From Alviniconcha marisindica (lineage: Eukaryota; Mollusca; Gastropoda; Provannidae): a DNA stretch of 64,000 nt. The position numbers and the translations under genes were made by a program. Below the pieces are notes generated by a model. That model worked only from the letters and a program-made list of their open reading frames with translations, made no database searches and was not told where the DNA came from. The stretch's first letter is position 1; each line of letters starts with the position of its first letter. Below, in pieces: positions 54,928 through 64,000 of the stretch. The DNA lies in assembly GCA_018857735.1 (NCBI GenBank), contig JABMCL010003335.1, forward strand, positions 282,501 to 346,500, in the 5' to 3' direction.

Positions 54928-55735
54928 TTTAGCAAAACCTTTCAGCAGGACGACATGGACGCAGGACTCTTAAATATTCGCGGATGCATAAACGTGTGGT
55001 GGAATTTTGTCTCGTAGGCGTTTTCTGTGTGGAGACCGACTAAGAATGCACTTGGAATGCTGCATTCATTAGTGTACATAATGTGAAGTTTCCTGTAGTT
55101 GTTTAATTCATAGGGTGAAAATTCAAGAAAAAATGGATTTGTGTGCCAAAACAGTTGTATGGTAATCTGAGCAAGTTCAGTACAGCGTTAATGAGATTGT
55201 GAAAGGAGAAGAAAAAAACTTTGCACTGCACCGCCTGTATCTCTAAGAAAGGAAATGTGGAATAAGCAAGAGGTCAGATTTTACAGAATCATGGAATGGA
55301 CTCTTTTTTTTCTTTTTCTTTTTCTGTGCTGCTTTACATTGACAGATGCATTTGTTTACATGTGTGGTCAGTTTTGCTGCGACATGCGTCCTTATAGGAT
55401 CACTGATCTAGTGTACGGTGGACAACCCTTTTCTACGTCATCGATTATAAGCATTGATTATTAACATCTCCATGTTACATGTTTGATTGGGATTTTTTTT
55501 TTTTTAGGAATAGATACCTACATGCGTCATGTGGACTGTGTATGTACGGACCGCTTCTGGTGTGTTGTTTATGACATCCCATTGCATGACCGAAGTTTTA
55601 AGCTGGACTCTGATCGCCCTTCTTCACTTGTAAGTTAATTATCAGGCTGCCATTTTTGGTAGAATGTGAATGGATTTACTTTTCAAAACAGGAAAAGCCT
55701 TGTATGCTAAAATAAACAGTAAAGAAAAGTGGGTG
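54928..55735 (+). other. ELYS 3' untranslated region
   Basis: Runs from the stop to about 20 nt after the AATAAA at 55711-55716, followed by a G/T-rich stretch (GTGGGTGGTTTTGGGG). The end is inferred. Confidence 0.6.
55711..55716 (+). terminator. Poly(A) signal
   Basis: AATAAA about 785 nt after the stop with a downstream GT-rich element. I saw no earlier canonical signal after 54927. Confidence 0.6.
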
Positions 55736-57714
55736 GTTTTGGGGCTTTGGTCTGCTTGTTCAGCTTTCTTGCTTTTGCGTTTGTGCGGGTGTGTGTAAGA
55801 TTAGATATGATGCTTTCTTTGAGCTAAGTGACAAACTCAAATATACTTTCTTTGAGCTAAGTGACAAACTCAAATATACAAAATCATCTTTACAGGCTCA
55901 ACCGACAAGTATGATACAACTAAACATTATGAATAATTCACATGTACACATACACAAACATGCAATTTTCAGTTCTCATTTTATTACAATTTGCATGATA
56001 TATGTTCACATAAATATAGGGCAGTTTATAAGCTGGTAGCAATTTCCATCACTACAAGCCAAATTCAGGGACAGATTGCACAAATGCATAAAGTTGGTAA
56101 ATCACAAGAATTTATCATTTGATACTAACAATGCAACTTAACTGATAGATATGTACACAACACTCCACATATTTGATAGAGAACAAAGCAGTTGCAATGC
56201 CATTGTAGGTTCAAGTAAACTCAGAACATTTTGTAAACACATTTGCACCTGTCGTGTCTGGTCTCGGAACTAAATCGTGGTGTGCAGTTTTAATTATGCC
56301 ATTGAATGCATAAAGATGTAATTTTAACGTTCTCTTTAGGTCTTAATTGCAAAGGACATGCTTCAACATTTTAGTGCAAACTAATTACAAATACAAGGGT
56401 ACATTTTTCAGCTTCTTTGTTGTTCGTTTTTTTGGTGTCCATTTTCAATTGAAGTCTCTGTGACAATAATCAAAACTAATTGTGGACAGGAACATGAATA
56501 TGTATCCATTCGAGATGCTACACTACAACACTACCTATTCAGACAGATACGCATGGAATGTTGCGTACCAAACAACTGCGGGATGCACCAATTACAAGCT
56601 TAATGAACCCTGATAATTCACACCACACTAAAATCCTCCAGCCATTATTCTTAAATGAAAGGGCACACCTGTGTGCATCAAAAATGTGACGAGCAATTTA
56701 GGTTGGAGACAAGGACACAACAGATACAAATTTGTTTACAAAATGCTTCAAAATCTGTATTCTGCTTCACATAAACCTTACCATTTGAACAGAGTTGTGT
56801 GTGCCTTGATTCTTTGTGGTGGGGAGGAAGGGAGTTTTTTGTTTGTTTTGATTTGAAAACATTTTATATAAAACATCTTTGTTCTGTGTGCCAAACTGCC
56901 ACTTTGGCTAAGTACATGAGCAACTGCCATTCTCAAAATTAAAGCGCAAAGTAGAATTGCATTAATTAATCAACTGCGAGGGTATACAAATAAATCTGAA
57001 AAACTGCACTCACAGCCACATGCGTAACATGCAACATCCAGTTTTGAATGACTGCTGCTAGCAACAGCTGTACAAAGTCACTGGGGACAACAAAACATCA
57101 AAAATGAAAAAAGCATTTCAGATTATGTCCAGCGAGATTTGACAGGAGCAACTTTTTTCAATTTAACTTACGTAACTCTATTTACATCATCTTAGTTTAA
57201 TGACAGCAAAAACAAGGACCTTAAATCTTCTCCCTCACATCGCCTGGGAGATTTTGTTTGAAACAGGGAACAAATGAACACGAGGTTAAAATTTTAATTC
57301 CATTTTATGAATAAAATGGAGCTAACGGTACAAATGTCAACAAAATTGACACGCAAAACGTGCAAGCAACCAACACCAGAGGAACACTGTTTTGAGTGAC
57401 AAAGACCAATAATAACGCTGTGGGGGATTAAGTGGTATCTACAACGCAGTACCTAGCCACGCTGATAGGGAGTGTGACTAACAATGCAGTCAATGGCACT
57501 TCAAGGTTATAACATGATTTAATAAAGCAATCGCCATTCTTCTTCCTTTTTTATTAAATTTTTTCTTCACGTGATACTGGACTGATATTACAATTATCAT
57601 GCGAACGACATATATCAGCAAGTTTCACCAACAAAAATTTATGTTAAAACCAAAAAACAACAACCTTATTTGCAGTCAACCAAATTTATAAACACTATTT
57701 GTTGTGCTATATAC
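55736..57714. other. AT-rich DNA, no gene recognised
   Basis: No frame with coding character on either strand. One direct duplication of 36-37 bp (CTTTCTTTGAGCTAAGTGAC..., 55811-55880). It could be the 3' UTR of a convergent minus-strand gene (TTTATT near 55979 is a reverse poly(A) signal), but I see no coding exon to support that. Confidence 0.4.
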
Positions 57715-58115
57715 GGTGTGACTGCCAAGAGTGTGGAGACAGCCTTAAGACTTGCACAGTAACCTAAGACTGCCAAGAGTGTGGAGACAAAGTCTTAAGA
57801 CCAGCACAGTAACTAACCTATGACTGCCAAGAGTGGAAACAGCCTTAAGACTTGCACAGTAACCTAAGACTGCCATGAGTGTGGAAACAAAGTCTTAAGA
57901 CCTGCACAGTAACTAACCTATGACTGCCAAGAGTGGAAACAGCCTTAAGACTTGCACAGTAACCTAAGACTGCCATGAGTGTGGAAACAAAGTCTTAAGA
58001 CCTGCACAGTAACTAACCTATGACTGCCAAGAGTGGAAACAGCCTTAAGACTTGCACAAGTAACCTAAGACTGCCAAGAGTGTGGAAACAAAGTCTTAAG
58101 ACCTGCACAGTAACC
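57714..58115 (+). repeat. Minisatellite with two alternating units
   Basis: Alternating units of about 45 and 55 bp built on TGACTGCCAAGAGTG, AGTCTTAAGACCTGCACAG and TAACTAACCTA. A higher-order dimer of about 100-110 bp is repeated about four times. Confidence 0.9.
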
Positions 58116-58786
58116 TACAACGCTGGCGAATTCATACAAAGTAAAACCAGTAATTTGCCGTGCCATAAGAGTTAGATGCTGGATTTAATTAAACGTTACT
58201 CCCTGTCAACCGCCAGGGCCATCTGTGGACAAATCTCACATTCAGCATTCTTTTACACCAGTTCAAACACAAATCACAGTAAAAACCTGGACCACAGGTC
58301 TAGACACACCAGTCAACAACAAACACAATCAACAACGATGAACAAGAAGCACATCTCCATATTTACGTTTCGCCTGACTGCAACTGATACAAGTATCACA
58401 TTTTTTAAAGCAGGAACCCCCACACAATATGCACTGTACAGACTCAACTGAGGTGGGAAAATTGATTAAATCACCGTTACAATACAAAATTTCACAGGTT
58501 TTGGAGCCAACAGGAATCCGCATCAATAAGTTGTAACGGACAAGTGGGGCGACCTGTTTTATTCCAGGGAAACTGCGTTAGCCAAAACCAAAGCAGTTAA
58601 AAAGTAGGGAGACGAAAAATGGCCTTCATGTCCAAGACGTAGGAAGTCTTTGTTTAAAGCTGAAACTGATGAAGGTTCGATCTAGTTGATAGCGTGCACT
58701 AAACTGCTTCAACTGGGTTCAGTTTATTAATGTTTGTTTTTTGTTTGTTTTTTGCATGCATGTACTTCCGTCTTGACTTGTCAACA
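58116..58786. other. No gene recognised
   Basis: AT-rich sequence between the minisatellite and the hairpin; open stretches are short and have no domain character. Confidence 0.4.
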
Positions 58787-58959
58787 CTGCCTGGCACTGG
58801 CGCCGAGTTCAAACAGGAATGCATGCGACCCAGTTCCTGGGTGAGGTGCAAGCCAGTTTCGCTGTAAGAATGATGCAGCTCCGTGCAGTGCAAGTGGTCT
58901 GGAAGAGTTGCCGCCATCAGCATGCATTCCTGTTGCAACTCAGCGCCGGTGCCTGGCAG
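58787..58959. repeat. Long inverted repeat (hairpin)
   Basis: Arms 58787-58828 and 58918-58959 are about 42 bp and match with only a few mismatches (CTGGCACTGGCGCCGAGTT against the reverse complement AACTCAGCGCCGGTGCC). The loop is about 89 bp. No coding content recognised. Confidence 0.8.
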
Positions 58960-60945
58960 ATGTTGGCAAGTCCTGGCAGAAGTACACGTGCGTAAAACAT
59001 CTCCCTCTTCCGCTTTCTGAATTCACGGGCACTCTTGTCTTTCTCACTCACTCACTCATGAACACACACATGTATTACATACATACACACACGCACGCAT
59101 GCATGCACGCACACACACATGCACGCATGCACACACTCACACACTATCCCAATGGTAAATAAAGTAAAGCTTGGTAGTTGCGATAACATATTTTAAAAAT
59201 CAGAACTATGATGTAAAGTCTTTGTCTCTCTGTCATTCATTCAAGCACACACATACAAAGCATTGACAATTACCCCAGAGGTAAATAAAGTAAAGCTCAG
59301 TAGCTGAAATGAAAAGATCAGAACTATGTCTGATGTGCACAGGAGTTTTAGTCAGCAGGCTTAAACGCAAAGCACAAAATGGATCAGCAACATATACATA
59401 TATCTATACAGCACAAAGAAACATTTACGAAATATGAACTCAGTTTCTTCACTTTGTGGACAGGCAGAAAACGAAGCTTGGAAAGGGGTCATGCCAGCCT
59501 CCTTCCAAACACTAAACTCAAGAACAGAACAATCAAAACAGCTCAACCAACACCAGGTAAGTATCCTACATCTCATTTTTCAGCATTTAACAGTTGTTTT
59601 AACTGTTGTTTTGTAGACTGAAAAAGGGGATTACACCCAGCACTTTTACGTTTTGTTGTGTCATTCTAAATCATGTATTTTTTAACCTTTTATGTGTTTG
59701 GATTTTGGAAAGGGGTGCTATATAATATATACCTGGAACTGTGAACATCGTCCCTAGCCCATGCCTCCTGAAATAATGCTCTCTCTTCCCACCGTATTTA
59801 GGGGCTCCTTTGTTTTGGGCTCTTAAGCTGTTGTAGCCTCAAGAAAATCAGCAGCGCACAGTAAAAAACTGGATCCAGAACAAAAAGCCATGAAGATGAA
59901 GATGTGCTTTTGGCAAGAACAGCTTGTACAGTTGTACACGCATGCCACGCACACAAAGGGAGGTGGGGCATCATTTTAACAATGTTACAGTTTTTGGAGA
60001 TGCCATTCTTAGACCAAAATTGCAAACTTCACTTTAAGAGGGAAAGGGGGATTTAAAAGAGAACACACACACACACACACTCTCCTTTCTAATCTTGGCT
60101 AATATCTAACTATTTCTGAAGATCAAATCAAATGACTATCTCCTACGCATAAACAAGCAGCAGAGAAAATGTCACCTCAAGATGAGCTCAACAATCTTCA
60201 TGTGCACGTTTCGTCACAAGAAGTTGACTTTAAAGCGGAGATGTGAAACTGGGAAGTCATCACCCAGAAAGAGGAGAACTAAAATTTCCAACAGAGAAAA
60301 TCCCAATTTGGGACAGCAAAGTTCATACACCACAAGCAAACGAAAACATATGCAAAAATGGCTTAGGGAACAAAAGCTCTTATTTTACAGGACATAATAT
60401 CATCGAGTTCCACAAAACTAGTCGCACGATAAAAGGGATGATGCAATACTGATAATAAAGCTAATGGCACCATGAAACTGACAAAGTTAAAAGCAAGTTC
60501 TGCGTACTCTGCGCACCTCCCCACAGTGCCGAGTATCAACGCTGATTCAGTGCAGGTCTCAGTGTTATACCCATGGGATAAAGACAAATTCAGAAACAAG
60601 ACTTCTGTTTTACAAAATATGCATGACTGCAGACATAGACTTAATCATCATGTACATCAATTTTCTATAGCACTTTCCCCACTGAGCGAGCTCAACACGC
60701 TTAAAAGGGTGGATCACCAATCGGCTCGCTTCCAAAGGTGAATCATTTTGTTTGTTTGTTCTTAAAATAAAAAAATAAAAAAAGCATGACAACAAAATGA
60801 GGCCCAAGTATACAAGCAGTAAGCAGCATACACTTTCACCTGTAACAACAAATCCATTTTTTATTTCACAGTTTTCCATCACTACTTACAAAAGTGTCAA
60901 CGCACAGTTTTCAAACAGTTTCATCAGTTCCCAAGTTCTCGCCCT
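58960..60945. other. No gene recognised
   Basis: Contains imperfect CACATGCA microsatellite (59073-59145), the twice-used motif GGTAAATAAAGTAAAGCT (59153 and 59279) and a short CA run (60063-60079). No coding exon seen on either strand. Confidence 0.4.
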
Positions 60946-61390
60946 GACAGGAACTAACATTAACATCAGTAACGTTACTATACCTTGACATGAACTAACG
61001 TTAACATCAGTAACGTTACTATACCTTGACATGAACTAACGTTAACATCAGTAACGTTACTATACCTTGACATGAACTAACGTTAACATCAGTAACGTCA
61101 CTATACCTTGACATGAACTAACGTTAACATCAGTAACGTCACTATACCTTGACATGAACTAACGTTAACATCAGTAACGTCACTATACCTTGACATGAAC
61201 TAACATTAACATCAGTAACGTCACTATACCTTGACATGAACTAACCGTAACATCAGCAACGTCACTATACCTTGACATGAACTAACCGTAACATCAGCAA
61301 CGTCACTATACCTTGACATGAACTAACGTTAACATCAGTAACGTCACTATACCTTTAACATCAGTAACGTCACTATATACCTTAACATGA
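60945..61390 (+). repeat. Minisatellite of 41-bp units with palindromic core
   Basis: About 10 units of GACATGAACTAACGTTAACA followed by TCAGTAACGTTACTATACCT. Each unit contains self-complementary ACGTTAACGT-like and AACGTT segments; later copies change GTTACT to GTCACT. Confidence 0.93.
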
Positions 61391-61651
61391 ATGACGCTGG
61401 TTTAGCAATCTCTGACAAAAGCCAAAACATTCCTGTTACCTGAACTGACCCCTTGCCTTCAGCCACGATACTTCTGCCCAACTAGACAATGAAGCCAAGC
61501 AAGCAACATAACACAGGTTCAAACTCCTGCTTCAAACTGCACAGACCCAAGGCCTGTTCGTATCCTATTAACCTTGCAAAGTTAGATCATCAAACACACT
61601 CACAACTTTTAAATCACATTTGAAATGTCACCTCTTCAAGCTATCCTATTG

Positions 61652-61850
61652 ACTGTGTGTGTGTGCGTGCGTGCATGCATGTGTGCATGCATGTGAGTGT
61701 GTGTGTGTGCATGTGCGTGCATGTGTGCATGCATGTGAGTGTGTGCATGTGCGTGCATGTGTGCAGGCATGTGAGTGTGTGTGTGTGCATGTGCGTGCAT
61801 GTGCATGCATGTGAGTGTGTGTGTGTGCATGTGTGCACACATACTTGTGG
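61652..61850 (+). repeat. GTGTGCATGC microsatellite
   Basis: Imperfect alternating purine-pyrimidine run (TGTGTGCATGCATGTGAGTG units). Both strands stay open only because of the repeat. Confidence 0.92.
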
Positions 61851-62510
61851 AAAGTGGTGGGCCATATGCTCCAATCTGGAGAAACAGCACATAAAAGAGC
61901 ACACTATTACTACTACATAGCAATCATAATGTACTCTTTTATATTATTATTCAGGTGCTCGATCATTTCTGAAAATAGTACAGGCACATGCTGTTTACAT
62001 TACGCTATGGTACTGGGATGGTCTGCAGGCTTGTCTAAGGAGGCATGCCTGTACGAGGGCACTGATTGGCTGAAGCTCTCCATCAGTTGGAGGGGGCAAG
62101 AGGTCAGTTATTCAAGTTTCAGTCGATCACGCAGTGCCTTGAACAATTTGCAACAGAAGGCTTAGGTATCAGAAGTCTCAACATCACATGATTTGCGGCT
62201 TTCCTAGCTTTAGGAACGCAGGGAGTTTAGAAACGCAGTACAGTCGAAACCCGCTCACTGACCAACCCTCAATGATGGCAAGTTTCTCTGTCTGAAATTT
62301 TTGCTTCTATTTCATGCATGTAAAAAAAACACCAAAAAAACTTGAAACCAGAATGACTGCTAAAATAAGACCCAAGCACATAAAAGGTCCAAAGAATGCT
62401 ATTTATTCAGACAAAACATAACATCATGTATGTTGTGTTTTGTCCAGATAAATAGCTTTCTTTTGAACCTTTTATGTGTTTGCATCTTGTAAACAAACCT
62501 GCTAATACAT
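61851..62510. other. No gene recognised
   Basis: AT-rich intergenic-like DNA without coding character; the sequence CGAAACCCGCTCACTGACC at 62246 is seen once. Confidence 0.4.
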
Positions 62511-62514
62511 TCAC

Positions 62515-63006
62515 TGCACTGGAAGCATGTGAAGTCTGATCTGTGCCTGCTTTGTGAAGCATGTGAAGTCTGATCTGTGCCTGCTTTGTGAAGCATGTGA
62601 AGTCTGATCTGTGTCTGCTTTGTTAAGCATGTGAAGTCTGATCTGTGCCTGCTTTGTTAAGCATGTGAAGTCTGATCTGTGCCTGCTTTGTGAAGCATGT
62701 GAAGTCTGATCTGTGCCTGCTTTGTGAAGCATGTGAAGTCTGATCTGTGCCTGCTTTGTGAAGCATGTGAAGTCTGCTTTGTGCCTGCTTTGTGAAGCAT
62801 GTGAAGTCTGATCTGTGCATCTGCTTTGTGAAGCATGTGAAGTCTGAATCTGTGTGCATTTGGAAGCATGTAAAAGTCTAAAATCTGTGCCTGCTTTGTG
62901 AAGCATGTGAAGTCTGATCTGTGCCTGCTTTGTGAAGCATGTGAAGTCTGATCTGTGTCTGCTTTGTGAAGCATGTGAAGTCTGCTTTGTGAAGCATGTG
63001 AAGTCA
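62515..63006 (+). repeat. Minisatellite of about 34-bp units
   Basis: About 14 units of GCATGTGAAGTCTGATCTGT followed by GCCTGCTTTGTGAA. Minus-strand open frames here are repeat products. Confidence 0.95.
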
Positions 63007-63437
63007 GACCCCAGGGTTGACCCCAGGAAGAGTTGGCTCCAGAGTCAGTCACATAAGCGGGTTTTGACTGTACACTGAATTGTTCGAACAGCAATAAATG
63101 TTGAAGAAATAACATACAAAAACTAACAGCTGTAGAGTTTGGAGGGATTAAATCAACAGTACATTTGTAACATCAACACCTTCACCCTGAACAACTGTGA
63201 GAGGCGTTCCAACCAACATCTTTACAATAAAATCTAAAAACAGAATGGGTTATTATATCATATTATCCAATCCAATCTCAATTTTTCATAAGCGCATTTC
63301 ATGCAGACAAAATCCCCATTATGGTTTCTGTCGCACTGCTCACACTGAAAACATCAGCCTGGTTACTTTTGCCAAGTGCTGCCAAGATGGCATGATATCG
63401 CTTGAGGATCTAGCATGACTTTGATGGGTTGTTTTCA

Positions 63438-63600
63438 AATGACATGGCAGTGAAGGGGTTAAAGAAGAAGAAAAAAGCTGGAAGAGGTTGAAAGATCATT
63501 TCAACGTCTTCCAGATTTTTCCTTCTCCTTTAACCCATTTTTCAACATCTTCCAGCTTTTTCTTCTTCTCCTTTAACCCCTTCACTGCCATGATGTCATT
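63438..63600. repeat. Long palindrome made of two opposed element ends
   Basis: TGACATGGCAGTGAAGGGG at 63440 and its inverse CCCCTTCACTGCCATGATGTC at 63577 flank complementary GAAGAAGAAAAAAGCTGG and CCAGCTTTTTCTTCTTC segments. The left part is the end of a truncated inverted copy of the TTAA element; the right part begins the full copy. Confidence 0.75.
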
Positions 63601-63802
63601 TAAAAACGACCCATAAAATTGCGAAATGTGAAACCTTTACACCTTTTTGTCTTCTTCTTCGGACTGGCATGTGAAAGGATCTCCATCAAAGCGCACAGAA
63701 TTGAAAATAGATGTTATGGGACCGGAAAATATACTGTTTGCAAGCACATCCGTGCATCTTTCAGCCCAGAACTTTTACAGGCTGGGGCAGTGAAGGGGTT
63801 AA
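63573..63802 (+). mobile_element. TTAA-flanked miniature element, copy 3 (piggyBac-like)
   Basis: Full copy: TTAACCCCTTCACTGCC at the left and GGGGCAGTGAAGGGGTTAA at the right, 222 bp between the TTAA sites. The interior (GGACCGGAAAATATACTG, GCATGTGAAAGGAT) is shared with copies 1 and 2. Noncoding. Confidence 0.75.
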
Positions 63803-64000
63803 TTTTTTGTTTCTTGCCTTCTTACAGATAATGATACACCACAGTTCATCTACCGGTAGGAAATGAGCATTTGGTGGTAAGATCTTTGATTTTCTGCCCT
63901 GTATTTAAAATCACAACGGAATAATGGTGCTATTAAAAATCTACTCCAAAATTAAAACCAAGAGCACATTATATTTGTGGTCAGACACGTAACTCATACA

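Noticed and set aside
58699..58938. Minus-strand frame as the last exon of a convergent gene
   Set aside because: It coincides with the hairpin arms, shows no known domain, and no further exons were seen.
62399..63115. Minus-strand frames of about 130-150 codons with SQSRHRSDFTCF repeats
   Set aside because: Translations of the 34-bp minisatellite.

Overview
The window is animal nuclear DNA. It has short exons (57 to 268 bp apart from two of about 1.2 kb), GT-AG introns, long CA/GA/CT microsatellites and many minisatellites. The protein content, the dispersed repeats (a short tail motif around GGTTGACTGGGCGTAAA, a TTAA-flanked miniature element, and transposase relics of kinds I associate with mollusc and cnidarian genomes) suggest a lophotrochozoan, most likely a marine mollusc. 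That assignment is an inference.

One host gene dominates. From 6965 to 54927 on the plus strand I could chain 37 coding exons, all with compatible phases, into a 7182-nt reading frame (2393 residues plus stop). It encodes ELYS (AHCTF1, MEL-28), the nucleoporin that brings the Nup107-160 complex to chromatin and seeds nuclear pores after mitosis. The N-terminal beta-propeller (about residues 1-535), the alpha-helical ELYS domain (about 580-1025) and a long disordered basic tail ending in a short Arg/Lys-rich motif are all present. A candidate promoter with an untranslated first exon lies near 4690-4802, and a poly(A) signal at 55711.

Layout: 1-4700 is microsatellite-rich upstream DNA with a GC-rich patch at 2440-2960. 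Next come the untranslated exon and first intron (4700-6955), beta-propeller exons (6965-21747), helical-domain exons (22258-42253) and tail exons (42889-54927). The 3' UTR runs to about 55735. From there to 64000 is AT-rich DNA in which I recognise no gene, only tandem repeats, a long hairpin and TTAA-flanked miniature elements.

Intron 20 (28219-37475) holds a roughly 4-kb transposon on the minus strand (30708-34597). It encodes a DDE-type transposase-like protein and an OTU-fold module that resembles vertebrate vertnin, with an apparently intact Cys/His pair. Related transposase relics sit on both sides, and a Mutator-like relic lies in the next intron, split by a 60-bp retroposed fragment with target-site duplications.

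The other unusual pattern is that many of the gene's minisatellites are built from its own exon edges: copies of splice donors or acceptors, with a few exonic bases attached, are repeated from 2 to about 50 times beside the real splice site. All coordinates and splice sites were read by eye; no database search was possible.
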